NCBI RefSeq assembly: GCF_002042885.1
Contig: NZ_MVFY01000016.1
Span: 1 to 64,000 of the forward strand
Direction of reading: 5' to 3'
DNA length: 64,000 nucleotides
DNA from: Citrobacter portucalensis
GTDB taxonomy: Bacteria > Pseudomonadota > Gammaproteobacteria > Enterobacterales > Enterobacteriaceae
The notes beneath the pieces are model-generated. The model worked only from the letters and a program-made list of their open reading frames with translations. It ran no database searches and was not told the DNA's origin. How positions within the stretch are numbered: position 1 is the first letter of the stretch; the number at the start of each line of letters is the position of its first letter. Below, piece by piece: positions 34,536 to 42,725 of the stretch. The position numbers and the translations under genes are program-made.

Positions 34536-34763
34536 GCGCCGTGCCGACACGACAGCCCGACGATCAGTGGTTAATGCAAGGGCGCCAGCAAGGCCGGTAG
34601 CCGGTAATAGCAGAGGCGTTCCGGACGGGTTTTCCGTGAAAATTGAGCGGAAAACCGACGGAAGGAACGACGATAAGACGTTAAATCACAGGCGGCCGGG
34701 CGCAGCTGGCGGCGCAGCTTCCCTTGCATTCACCACAGTCGGGCTATAGTGAAGGCACGGCGC
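34536..34763 (-). promoter_or_regulatory. Frpo-like single-stranded DNA promoter hairpin (copy D)
   Basis: GCGCCGTGCC (34536-34545) pairs with GGCACGGCGC (34754-34763); GCCCGAC (about 34555-34561) pairs with GTCGGGC (34738-34744). The 9 nt between (GACACGACA against TATAGTGAA) stay open. 3' arm: TTGCAT (34724-34729), 15 nt, TATAGT (34745-34750). Inner hairpin GGTTTTCCG / CGGAAAACC. Points at the gene starting 34507. Confidence 0.72.
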
Positions 34764-34861
34764 ACCCATGCCTGAAGATGGGATAACCAGACGCTGCCGG
34801 TTCAATACCGGCAGTGGATGGCTGGGGAGAGATGATGAGCCACGGTTTCCCGGGGATGTCT

Positions 34862-35605
34862 TCAGGAAAAGCTGGAGGTTAATTCCCGATCGTGGATGAT
34901 ACGCTGGCGTACCTCGTCAGCCAAAGCATGAAGCGCTTTCAGCGGTAGCCAATGGCGTACTGGCGCTCCCGGACGAATAATGCAAATGCCGGCGCTGCGG
35001 TCACCTTCACGGACCATATCAAAATCACGGTAAATCGCGAGGCCAACGGCAACAACTGCGGCCCCGTGGTGAAAAATTTCTTTCAGCCATAGTTGCTGTT
35101 GTTCAGCATCCGGGCGCATCAGCGGCGGCATATCATTCCACGCTTCACCAAAAACCCAGAAGTGGCGTGTCTGGCGCTCAAAAATATTAATCCCTTCATA
35201 CTGGGCTCCGGTCATCTCTCCAATAATGCCGGCATCAATGAAGATCTGACGGCACAGGACCATCAAATCGGCTTCAATCGCTTCAGTCAGGCCAATACAG
35301 ATCGGGTTCGCCTCCACAAAATCAACCCGAACACAAGGATCACCTTTCAGGATTTCGCCGCTGACGCTTGCACACAGGTTGAGATCACTGCACATCTGCT
35401 GCAGGCCATGGACCGCACGGGTATCAAGATGGCCACGTGAAGCAATCGCCGGCAGCATCGCCATAATAGATTCGGTAGTGACATGGCCCGAAATAGTGAA
35501 GCAATAACAGTTTGCATCAGGCTGGACAACGACTGACGACGGCCAGTTGTTTTCTGACAGGATCTGACGGCTGCGGGTTGGTGCAAGAGTCATATAAAGA
35601 TTCAT
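34862..35605 (-). CDS. 247-aa leading-region protein, paralogue of 32564-33343
   Basis: Starts MNLYMTLAPTRSRQILSENN with AAGGAGCACCCT upstream. Shares the WP, LPxIAxRG and FxRxTRxF landmarks with the 259-aa protein. No enzymatic motif visible. Uncharacterised. Confidence 0.7.
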   Translation of the reverse strand: MNLYMTLAPTRSRQILSENNWPSSVVVQPDANCYCFTISGHVTTESIMAMLPAIASRGHLDTRAVHGLQQMCSDLNLCASVSGEILKGDPCVRVDFVEANPICIGLTEAIEADLMVLCRQIFIDAGIIGEMTGAQYEGINIFERQTRHFWVFGEAWNDMPPLMRPDAEQQQLWLKEIFHHGAAVVAVGLAIYRDFDMVREGDRSAGICIIRPGAPVRHWLPLKALHALADEVRQRIIHDRELTSSFS

Positions 35606-36026
35606 AGGGTGCTCCTTCGTTTGATTTACCGGGCTTCTTCTGCCGTAGCTTTTACGTACGGGAGGATATCTCCCGCCATAAGCGACAGGCGGCAACGTGC
35701 CATCAGGCAAAACTCAAGTTCCGGAGGCAAAGCCGCAGCGCAAGCGACCAGAGGGAGTGCGAACGGGTGCAGCAGCAGGCGACTTTATTTTTGCCGGCAC
35801 GGTGCAACTGTTTAAGCGATGGCTGGAGATAATCTGACTGCAATAGAGCAGCAAAGTGACTTCATTGGATATACCCACATCGTTATCCCCCGATTCTGTG
35901 GATAAGTAACCCAGCTCTCAACGAGTGCAAGGTACCACATCACCGGTGGAGTTTTTCCAGGAACTACAGAGGGTTAAAGGCAGCAAAAAATCAATACTTG
36001 AAAGTGTCTTCAATAAAGCAATAATA
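35606..36026. other. non-coding end of leading region with shared 38-bp block and DnaA box
   Basis: Contains a 38-bp stretch (35731-35768, core CGCAAGCGACCAGAGGGAGT) identical to the top of Frpo-like copy A (9534-9571), but without matching TTGCAT or -10 arms, so it may be a decayed promoter hairpin. A perfect DnaA box TGTGGATAA lies at 35897-35905. Confidence 0.5.
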
Positions 36027-36042
36027 CTGTATATGCAAACAG
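36027..36042 (+). promoter_or_regulatory. LexA box upstream of umuDC
   Basis: CTGTATATGCAAACAG, a perfect CTGT-N8-ACAG SOS box 18 bp before the umuD start. Confidence 0.92.
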
Positions 36043-36059
36043 TGTTATTTGAGGTGGTT

Positions 36060-36488
36060 ATGTTTGAGTTTATACGTGCTGACAGCAATCCAGAGTTGAC
36101 GCCCATCCCTCTCTATAGCGATCGCTGCCAGGCTGGGTTTCCCTCACCGGCCCAGGACTACGTGGAGGCCGAATTAGACCTGAACCAGTACTGTATATCG
36201 CGGCCCAGCTCAACCTACTTTGTACGAGCTATCGGCAACTCGATGACCGACATCGGCCTGCATTCGGGCGACTTGATGATCGTCGATAAAGCTGAACAGG
36301 CTCAGCACGGAGACATCGTCATAGCTGAGATAGAGGGAGAGTTCACGGTTAAGAGATTGCTGCTGAGGCCACGGCCTGGACTGCAGGCGATGAACCCAGC
36401 CTACCCAACTCTATGGCCAGACCCGGAGAACCTGCAGATCTTCGGTGTCGTGACGGCATTTGTGCACAAAACCCGGGGACATGATTGA
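36060..36488 (+). CDS. umuD: UmuD-like subunit of DNA polymerase V (plasmid type)
   Basis: A 142-aa LexA/S24-type protein. RecA-stimulated self-cleavage is expected at Ala25-Gly26 (CQAGFPSP), with catalytic Ser61 (GNSMTD) and Lys98 (FTVKRLL). With UmuC it forms a translesion polymerase, SOS-induced through the box at 36027. The start at 36060 follows GAGGTGGTT. Its stop overlaps the umuC start by 1 bp. MucA/ImpA/SamA-type naming would be equally valid. Confidence 0.92.
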   Translation: MFEFIRADSNPELTPIPLYSDRCQAGFPSPAQDYVEAELDLNQYCISRPSSTYFVRAIGNSMTDIGLHSGDLMIVDKAEQAQHGDIVIAEIEGEFTVKRLLLRPRPGLQAMNPAYPTLWPDPENLQIFGVVTAFVHKTRGHD

Positions 36489-37759
36489 TGTTCGCCCTGG
36501 CTGATGTGAACAGCTTTTATGCGAGTTGTGAGAAGGTCTTTCGTCCTGACTTACGTGATAGACCAGTGGTTGTTCTTAGCAATAACGATGGTTGTGTTAT
36601 AGCCAGATCTAAGGAAGCGAAGCGGCTTGGAATCAAAATGGGGATCCCCTGGTTTCAGCTAAAAGCAATGCAGTTCCCGGAGAAAGTCCTAACGTTTTCA
36701 AGTAATTATGAGCTGTACGCAAGTCTGAGCAACCGGGTCATGGCACATCTGGAAGAACTGGCGCCCCGCGTTGAGCAGTATAGTATCGACGAAATGTTCC
36801 TGGAAATTCGCGGCATCGATGGCTGTACTGACTTTGAAGATTTCGGACGGCAGCTGCGCGAGCACGTCCTAAGAGGAACCGGACTGACAATTGGTGTCGG
36901 GATGGGACCGACAAAAACTTTAGCAAAATCAGCACAATGGGCTTCTAAGGAGTGGCCGCAATTTGGGGGCGTGCTGGCCCTGACTACTGGCAATCTCCGT
37001 AGGACGGAGAAACTGCTCTCACTGCAGCCAGTGGAGGAAATCTGGGGGGTTGGTCGCCGCATAGGCAAAAAGCTGAATACATACGGCGTGACAACTGCGC
37101 TGCAGCTGGCGCGCATGAACCCTGCCTTTGTACGAAAGAACTTTACCGTGGTGCTGGAGCGGACAGTACGCGAGCTGAACGGTGAGGCCTGTATATCTCT
37201 TGAAGAGGCACCGCCCGCGAAGCAGCAGATTGTCTGCAGCCGATCATTCGGAGAGCGCATCACGACTTACGAAGCGTTGCGACAGGCTATCTGCCAGTAC
37301 GCCGAACGCGCGGCTGAAAAATTGCGGGGAGAACATCAGTTCTGCCGGCACATATCGGTCTTTATCAAAACCTCCCCTTTCGCAGTCAACGAAGCGTATT
37401 ACGGCAACGTGGCCAGTGAAAAGCTTCTAGTGCCTACACGCGACACCCGAGACATCATTAATGCCTCAGTAAAAGCCCTGGACTGTATCTGGCTCGACGG
37501 GCATCGATATGCAAAGGCTGGAGTAATGCTGAATGACTTCACCCCTACGGGAGTAGCACAGTTAAATCTTTTCGATGACGTTAAGCCGCGGGAATGTAGC
37601 GAGGAGCTAATGAAAGCCCTGGATGGCATAAACCATTCAGGGCTCGGGAGGGTATGGTTTGCTGGGCGCGGAATAGCGCCGGACTGGCAGATGAAAAGAG
37701 AAATGCTGTCGCCGGCATACACAACTAAATGGACTGATATACCGTGCGCCTCAATTTGA
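36488..37759 (+). CDS. umuC: UmuC-like Y-family DNA polymerase
   Basis: A 423-aa polymerase: [17 protein letters not shown] (first Asp), [23 protein letters not shown] (catalytic Asp-Glu), [23 protein letters not shown] (helix-hairpin-helix). The C-terminal QLNLFDD (near residue 362) is a beta-clamp binding motif. Full length. Coupled to umuD. The pair gives UV protection and mutagenesis on many plasmids. Confidence 0.94.
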   Translation: MFALADVNSFYASCEKVFRPDLRDRPVVVLSNNDGCVIARSKEAKRLGIKMGIPWFQLKAMQFPEKVLTFSSNYELYASLSNRVMAHLEELAPRVEQYSIDEMFLEIRGIDGCTDFEDFGRQLREHVLRGTGLTIGVGMGPTKTLAKSAQWASKEWPQFGGVLALTTGNLRRTEKLLSLQPVEEIWGVGRRIGKKLNTYGVTTALQLARMNPAFVRKNFTVVLERTVRELNGEACISLEEAPPAKQQIVCSRSFGERITTYEALRQAICQYAERAAEKLRGEHQFCRHISVFIKTSPFAVNEAYYGNVASEKLLVPTRDTRDIINASVKALDCIWLDGHRYAKAGVMLNDFTPTGVAQLNLFDDVKPRECSEELMKALDGINHSGLGRVWFAGRGIAPDWQMKREMLSPAYTTKWTDIPCASI

Positions 37760-37762
37760 GTA

Positions 37763-38152
37763 TCAGAGAAAGCTCTTCATTTTTTCTCGGGCTTCTTCCA
37801 GTCGCTGCTGCTCATCATCCTCTACGACTTCGGGCTTGATTGCAGGGGTAAACTGCCCAGCTCCCAGTTCCTGAAGCACTGAGCGAATATCAGCCTGCGT
37901 AGGTTTCCATCCGGTGGTCTGGCTGAGCAGCCCGGTCAACTGGTCAGCTGTAAACTCCTTGTTCAGCATCGCGGCCAGAAGCGCGGGTAATCTAGGATCC
38001 AGTTGCTGCAGAGCCATTCCGGAAATAAATGCATTCCGGAACAACTCGCCCCGGGTAGAACGGGGAACGGCTTCAATGACTTCCAGAGCCTGTCTGTCTG
38101 CATCCCTCTCAGGATGCAGATATAACGTGAATTTTTTCCGTTCCTCACTCAC
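37763..38152 (-). CDS. stbB: StbB/ParR-like centromere-binding protein
   Basis: A 129-aa protein: KKFTLYLHPERDADRQALEV N-terminal RHH-like part, TRGELFRNAFISGMAL, and an acidic/helical C-terminus (DDEQQRLEEAREKMKSFL). It is the adaptor linking the centromere to ParM-type filaments. It follows stbA by 4 bp. Confidence 0.85.
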   Translation of the reverse strand: MSEERKKFTLYLHPERDADRQALEVIEAVPRSTRGELFRNAFISGMALQQLDPRLPALLAAMLNKEFTADQLTGLLSQTTGWKPTQADIRSVLQELGAGQFTPAIKPEVVEDDEQQRLEEAREKMKSFL

Positions 38153-38156
38153 TTCA

Positions 38157-39128
38157 TTACTCCCCTTTAAATACGGCGATCGCTTCTACCAGTGCGGTCT
38201 GTGGAGAGGCCATCATAACCACTTTCGGGCCCAGATGTTGCCATGCCGCCTGGACTGCCGTTTCGATAAGCGGTGCACCACCACCGACAATATAAACCCG
38301 GTTTACATGACGGAAATCGGCAAGGTCATCCACCACCCGAGCCCCCAGACTGGCGATTGCGCTTTCAATGGTATCCATCACCAGTGGGATTTTGCTCTCG
38401 TCATTAATCACCTGACGGACAAAATCCATATCGTGGCGGTGTTTTATCAATTCATCAGCCACCATGGCACTGGTATCACTTGAAGCCATACGAAGCGCAC
38501 TGAGGGCACTCTGAGTGACCATTGACACACCAATATCCGAATTACCATGAATGGCACTGACCGCATCAAACTGCCCGACAATGACGCCAACATCTAGGGT
38601 CGTCCCGCCAAGGTCGATTACCAGCGATTTCTCGTAAGGCCCGACACTGTCTTTTACCAGACGGGTAAACACGGCAGGCAGGGATTCCGGCATAACTTCA
38701 ACGTGTTCAATACTGAACGTCTCACCTTTGTTCAGTTTTACCGGCCGCATAAGGTTGTCGATCTTGCGCTGAATGTTGAGCTCATTCTTCTGGCATTCTT
38801 TTGTATAGAACTCACTGATAGGCAGTGTCACCGTCAGTGAAACAGCCTGTGGCTTCAGCCCGCTGTTAAGTAATGCATGATGTACAGCCAGAACATTCAC
38901 ATCCGTGTACTGATACTCAATATGAGTCGTCAGGATGGACTGATTGCTGACTTCATCATAGGTGTACTTCTTGCCATCGAGCTCATAGTTAAAAGTCTGT
39001 CGATTTCCCAGCCCTTCTACCTTCCAGCCGGTACGGAACGAGTTCGCAGATACTGACGTCTGCAGCTTTTTCCCGGCATACCAGGCAAGTTTTACGTTTG
39101 TTGATCCGTCGTCACAGAAAATATTCAT
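38157..39128 (-). CDS. stbA: StbA/ParM actin-like partition ATPase
   Basis: A 323-aa protein: FCDDGSTNVKLAW (phosphate 1), VMPESLPAVFTRL, LVIDLGGTTLDVGVIVG (phosphate 2), GNSDIGVSMVTQSA, VYIVGGGAPLIE (adenosine loop). It forms filaments that push plasmid copies apart. The start at 39128 is preferred because CTAAGGAATGACA gives normal spacing there. Type II partition system with stbB. Confidence 0.93.
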   Translation of the reverse strand: MNIFCDDGSTNVKLAWYAGKKLQTSVSANSFRTGWKVEGLGNRQTFNYELDGKKYTYDEVSNQSILTTHIEYQYTDVNVLAVHHALLNSGLKPQAVSLTVTLPISEFYTKECQKNELNIQRKIDNLMRPVKLNKGETFSIEHVEVMPESLPAVFTRLVKDSVGPYEKSLVIDLGGTTLDVGVIVGQFDAVSAIHGNSDIGVSMVTQSALSALRMASSDTSAMVADELIKHRHDMDFVRQVINDESKIPLVMDTIESAIASLGARVVDDLADFRHVNRVYIVGGGAPLIETAVQAAWQHLGPKVVMMASPQTALVEAIAVFKGE

Positions 39129-39157
39129 TGTCATTCCTTAGCCCAGATATCGATAAC

Positions 39158-39213
39158 ACTCAAAGTGAGTATTAACAATTATTCTCACGGCAGTGCAACT
39201 ACTCACTTTGAGT
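39158..39213. promoter_or_regulatory. inverted repeat upstream of stbA (putative centromere/operator)
   Basis: ACTCAAAGTGAGT (39158-39170) and its exact inverse ACTCACTTTGAGT (39201-39213) lie 30-85 bp before stbA. Likely StbB-binding sites at the promoter, as in parC of other ParMR systems. Confidence 0.75.
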
Positions 39214-39381
39214 CCCTTCGAACATGATAATATCAAAACAAACTCATAATCAAATCATTTGAACATCGAAAACACATTATTTTAATATTACTTTAATATC
39301 ACTCTGAATTGACGTAACTTTCACCAAAAAGCATCGCTATCGGTTGACATGACAGCCAAAAAAACTATCATCATGATATTG

Positions 39382-39395
39382 TTTTAATATTAAAA
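39382..39395 (+). promoter_or_regulatory. TTTTAATATTAAAA palindrome before parA
   Basis: Palindrome ending 10 bp before the parA start. Related TTTAATAT/ATATTAAAG motifs lie at about 39283-39300 and 40076-40086, and the same core sits in the 36-bp palindrome at 40422. A probable ParG-type operator and centromere set. Confidence 0.65.
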
Positions 39396-39405
39396 AGGGA
39401 TTGCA

Positions 39406-40059
39406 ATGATACTTACGATAGCTAACACAAAAGGTGGCGTAGGTAAGTCTACGCTCGCGGTCAACATTGCCGTAAAAAGAGCCCTTCAGGGGAAAAAAGT
39501 TTGGTTAGTCGATGGTGATAAACAGGGTTCGTCGCAAACAGCTATTTTGGTTCGTTCAGAGGACGGTGTTGAGCCAGGTATTGCTTGCTCGCATTACCCT
39601 GAAGGTCCGGTATTAAGGAGCCAGGTTTTACAACAGAAAGATAACTTTGACGATATCATCATCGAATGTGGGGGCCGAGACTCCACTGCTATGAGGGCAG
39701 CTCTGACAATCACAGACGTCCTTTTAGTCCCTTCAGCACCGGGAAGTTTCGAAGCTTGGGCTATGGATGCCAACGCCGAACTAATCAAAGAAGCGCGGAG
39801 CATAAGAGATGGGTTGGTCTGCTATTCGCTTTTGAACAAAGCAGATACTCAAGCCAGATCCTCCTACAACAGAGATATGCTGGAAATGATGGAAGAGTAC
39901 AAAGAGGACATCCCAATCCTCGACAAAGTCATCTATCAAAGAAAAGTCTACGCCAATGCTGCAGGCAGTGGAAGGACCGTGAGTGAACTGAAATTACGTT
40001 CGCATGAAAAGATTGCAGTGCAAGAGCTAGATACTCTCATATCAACACTATTTGAATAG
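39406..40059 (+). CDS. parA: ParA/ParF-type partition ATPase
   Basis: A 217-aa Walker-type ATPase without an N-terminal DNA-binding domain (type Ib). Deviant Walker A KGGVGKST at residues 9-16, VDGDKQGSSQTA, DDIIIECGGRDSTAM, and NKADTQARSSYNRDML. Followed 47 bp later by its RHH partner. Divergent from stbAB across about 280 bp. Confidence 0.92.
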   Translation: MILTIANTKGGVGKSTLAVNIAVKRALQGKKVWLVDGDKQGSSQTAILVRSEDGVEPGIACSHYPEGPVLRSQVLQQKDNFDDIIIECGGRDSTAMRAALTITDVLLVPSAPGSFEAWAMDANAELIKEARSIRDGLVCYSLLNKADTQARSSYNRDMLEMMEEYKEDIPILDKVIYQRKVYANAAGSGRTVSELKLRSHEKIAVQELDTLISTLFE

Positions 40060-40106
40060 TTAAATGCAATCAAAATAATATTAAAGTAATGTATAGGTGA
40101 TATGAA

Positions 40107-40391
40107 ATGGCGCTCCAAAAAAAACCCAAAAACCAGCAATCTGCTTCAAATAATGAGGCAGTAGAAAACTTCATAAACTCAGCCCCCGATGCAAAAATCC
40201 CCGCGTCGAAGGGAGTTGTTAAAGGTAAAAAACAGCAGATCACAATCACGATGGACCCTGAACTGATTAAGCGTATAGATGAAGCAGCTGCAGAGAACGG
40301 GCAATCGCGCGCTGCTTTCATTAATATGTCATGCATAAACATACTGGACTATGGTTTGCAAATTGCTGGCAAGAAGAAAATCAGCGACTAA
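40107..40391 (+). CDS. parG: ParG-like centromere-binding protein
   Basis: A 94-aa protein: loose basic N-terminus (MALQKKPKNQQSASNNEA) and C-terminal ribbon-helix-helix (KKQQITITMDPELIKRIDEA, NGQSRAAFINMSCINIL). This is the layout of ParG. It likely binds the TTTAATATTAAA motifs. Confidence 0.82.
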   Translation: MALQKKPKNQQSASNNEAVENFINSAPDAKIPASKGVVKGKKQQITITMDPELIKRIDEAAAENGQSRAAFINMSCINILDYGLQIAGKKKISD

Positions 40392-40421
40392 AAACATCAA
40401 AACACAATGAAAGCAATTTCA

Positions 40422-40457
40422 ATTTGATGTTGTTTTAATATTAAAACAACATCAAAT
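40422..40457. repeat. 36-bp perfect palindrome after parG
   Basis: A perfect inverted repeat whose half is ATTTGATGTTGTTTTAAT, lying between the convergent parG and resD genes. It contains the TTTTAATATTAAAA core of the parA operator and could be a centromere site, a two-way terminator, or both. Confidence 0.8.
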
Positions 40458-40484
40458 CAATCTTTTCTGAATCTTACTGCTATC

Positions 40485-41261
40485 TTAGATTTTTTTTATC
40501 ATCGCAACAGCCTCAGCCCCGGACATCTGAAACTGTACCCGGTGCCGTGCCGCCACATCGAGTGCAAACACCTTCGTGTAGACCTCCGTTGAACTGATAC
40601 TCTTATGCCCCATCAGACTCTGCAGCACCTTCAGCGGAATACCGTTGTACAGCATATGCATGGCATAGGAATGCCGAAAAGTATGTGGAGTCACCGGTAC
40701 CGAGAATGTCACACCGTCGGCCGCAGCGGATTCAACCGCTTCACTCAGCCAGGTTCTGACGGTGCGGTCCGTAATTTCCCAGATGCGTGCTTTCTCTGTT
40801 CTGCCAGTACGTTTATTCCGGCGCTCGAGGGGAATTTTCAGCGTGGCCACCATCATCTCCAACTGACTGACGTACTGTTTATCTGACAGCGGCACCAGGC
40901 GATGAGCCTGGCTGCCGGCAGGCATTCTTCCTGCTGTTCTGGCCGCCTTTTCCGCCCGTTGTTTCAGGGTGGCCAGCTGCACAAACGGGTAGGGTGGCGC
41001 CAGCGAAAAATCACTCCGGGTCAGCGCCAGCGCTTCGTTAATGCGCGCGCCGGTATTCCACAGCGTGGCCAGCAACATCTTGCGGTGCAGATCGGGGACA
41101 TAATGGAGCAGGGCGCTTACTTCCGGCGCCAGCAGATACTTCGGCATTTCGTCCTGGACGATCGCCATCTGACGCAGGGCCAGAGCAGCCGGATAATCGA
41201 TGGCCACAGGTAGCTGTGCTGCAGGAACGTTGGTTTGAGTGATCGGCATCAGATGACTCAT
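40485..41261 (-). CDS. resD: ResD-like tyrosine recombinase (multimer resolvase)
   Basis: A 258-aa protein. Catalytic core: WNTGARINEALAL (Arg I), TPHTFRHSYAMHML (His-x-x-Arg), LMGHKSISSTEVYTKVF (His and the nucleophile Tyr). This is the D protein of F, which resolves dimers at rfsF. It is the last gene of a minus-strand operon that starts at 41769; its start overlaps the small gene upstream by 4 bp. Confidence 0.9.
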   Translation of the reverse strand: MSHLMPITQTNVPAAQLPVAIDYPAALALRQMAIVQDEMPKYLLAPEVSALLHYVPDLHRKMLLATLWNTGARINEALALTRSDFSLAPPYPFVQLATLKQRAEKAARTAGRMPAGSQAHRLVPLSDKQYVSQLEMMVATLKIPLERRNKRTGRTEKARIWEITDRTVRTWLSEAVESAAADGVTFSVPVTPHTFRHSYAMHMLYNGIPLKVLQSLMGHKSISSTEVYTKVFALDVAARHRVQFQMSGAEAVAMIKKI

Positions 41262-41371
41262 TGCTTTAGCACCAGGACCGGCAGTTTACCCGTCCACGTT
41301 TCAAAAGGTTCGTAAAAATACTCAGCAGGAATATCGGCAAGAGCCATTCCACTCCATGTTGACACTGTCAT
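41258..41371 (-). CDS. 37-aa peptide coupled to resD
   Basis: MTVSTWSGMALADIPAEYFY, then EPFETWTGKLPVLVLKQ. GAGGAGCAAC upstream and an ATGA overlap with resD. It holds the place that ccdB holds in F but shows no similarity to CcdB. Possibly a coupling peptide; function unknown. Confidence 0.5.
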   Translation of the reverse strand: MTVSTWSGMALADIPAEYFYEPFETWTGKLPVLVLKQ

Positions 41372-41382
41372 GTTGCTCCTCG

Positions 41383-41769
41383 TTATAGCTTATAGGCGGC
41401 GGGTAACCAGCCGGGAGCAGGCGGCAGCGGAGAGCAGTTCCAGGGATGCTGCGCTGCCAGCTCCTGAATATCGTCGTCATACAGTCCTGTCCCGCCAAAA
41501 TCAAACGCCGGCCAGCGCTGGCAGGCATAGCAGTAAGCCAGAAAACCTTCATCCCGCTGCCGGGTCAGCCAGTACACCCAACTGATGGCGTAAATGTCCT
41601 GCGAGTAAGCGCCCCAGGCCACAAAGAATGCAAACCGGGTCCAGTGTGCCAGTTCAGGGTAAAGTGGACGCATGGCAGCCAGTTCATTCAGTGTCTGCGG
41701 GTCGAGACTGAAATCCTGCTCTTCCGTGTCGGTAACAAATGTCTCCATATCAAACTCAAACTTTTCCAT
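41383..41769 (-). CDS. 128-aa protein upstream of resD, unknown
   Basis: Acidic N-terminus (MEKFEFDMETFVTDTEEQDF) and an aromatic-rich core (HWTRFAFFVAWGAYSQDIYA, SWVYWLTRQRDEGFLAYCYA). Proteins of this type precede the resolvase on related plasmids by memory; no function known. 12 bp before the 37-aa peptide. Confidence 0.6.
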   Translation of the reverse strand: MEKFEFDMETFVTDTEEQDFSLDPQTLNELAAMRPLYPELAHWTRFAFFVAWGAYSQDIYAISWVYWLTRQRDEGFLAYCYACQRWPAFDFGGTGLYDDDIQELAAQHPWNCSPLPPAPGWLPAAYKL

Positions 41770-41824
41770 TCCCGGTGTTCCTTTATTGTGGAGAAATTCC
41801 GTCTGTACTCTGTGTCAGTGAACC

Positions 41825-41935
41825 TCAACCTTTTAACACTACCAGTACCAGCAGGAGAAATATCAGCGTCAGTATCTTGTCCTGCGTGGACAGTCCCAAA
41901 AACATCTGGATGATTCTCAGTAATAACTCACACAT
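41825..41935 (-). CDS. 36-aa hydrophobic peptide
   Basis: Begins MCELLLRIIQMFLGLSTQDK and ends ILTLIFLLLVLVVLKG, one membrane helix. GAGGGGCTTGTTGAT upstream is a fair ribosome binding site. It could be a small membrane protein or a type I toxin; no antisense RNA was identified. Confidence 0.4.
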   Translation of the reverse strand: MCELLLRIIQMFLGLSTQDKILTLIFLLLVLVVLKG

Positions 41936-42070
41936 ATCAACAAGCCCCTCATGATTCAGAATCTTTGAGGCCCGATAGTAAGGAGTCTGTACTTTGCGTA
42001 TTTTGTAAAGTCCGGTAAATCCTCTGGCGAAGACTGAGCGCGCTTCCTCATATACGGATGAAACTGTCAC

Positions 42071-42593
42071 TCAGAGTAATCACACTCCCCGGCATAATAT
42101 TTTGCCACGACCGTCCTTTTCGTACGGTGCTGACTCTGTCCGGACATTTCTGCGTTAATTGATGCCGGGATTATCACCTGGTGTGACAGTCCCGGACGCA
42201 TTAGGAATTTTCCCCACGTCGCTTAGGAATTTTCTCGCATCACTCACATGGGTGATGATAACGCCGGATGTAATCATTCACTTATAACATCACGGTAGTG
42301 ATAATAAGCAGACACATAACAACGACATTAAATTACCGGACGATGTTTTTCAGATGATCCGATTTTCTGCTTATTCACAACTTTCCGGAAGTGTACCACG
42401 GGCAGGGAATAAGCAAAGCGGTCTTTTCTGCCCCTGCGCGCCGGGTCACAGGGAAGGTTCATAACACAACATCTGGTAGCAAAGCAGCTGACTGAGACGC
42501 TACATCTTGTGTTACCGGGCCGCAGCGCGCGGGTGCGGTTCGCGGAGATCCTACTCTGGGAGTTTTCGGATCTGACCGGGAAAAGGGAAAGAG
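42071..42593. other. non-coding region with TTAGGAATTTTC repeats
   Basis: No gene. TTAGGAATTTTC occurs twice 22 bp apart (42201-42212, 42223-42234), followed by a palindrome-like ATCACTCACATGGGTGAT (42238-42255). The region lies upstream of the resD operon, and might contain the recombination site of ResD. Confidence 0.5.
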
Positions 42594-42660
42594 TGTATGT
42601 AAGTTCTGTACTGTATGTACTGTATGTATTAACTGTATTGTATGTATTATATGTATTACG
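42594..42660 (+). repeat. TGTATGTA iterated repeats upstream of kfrA
   Basis: Exact TGTATGTA at 42594, 42612, 42621 and 42639, with decayed copies between and after (TATATGTA at 42649, TGTATT several times). Start-to-start spacing of 9 and 18 bp. Likely operator array for KfrA autoregulation. Confidence 0.75.
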
Positions 42661-42725
42661 TGTATTGTGTATTTTTTACACCCGGAGTACGATGGCGCCA
42701 TTCCCTGAGAAACCGGAGCCAGACC

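Noticed and set aside
41258..41371. ccdB remnant before resD
   Set aside because: Same position as in F, but the 37 residues show no CcdB features.
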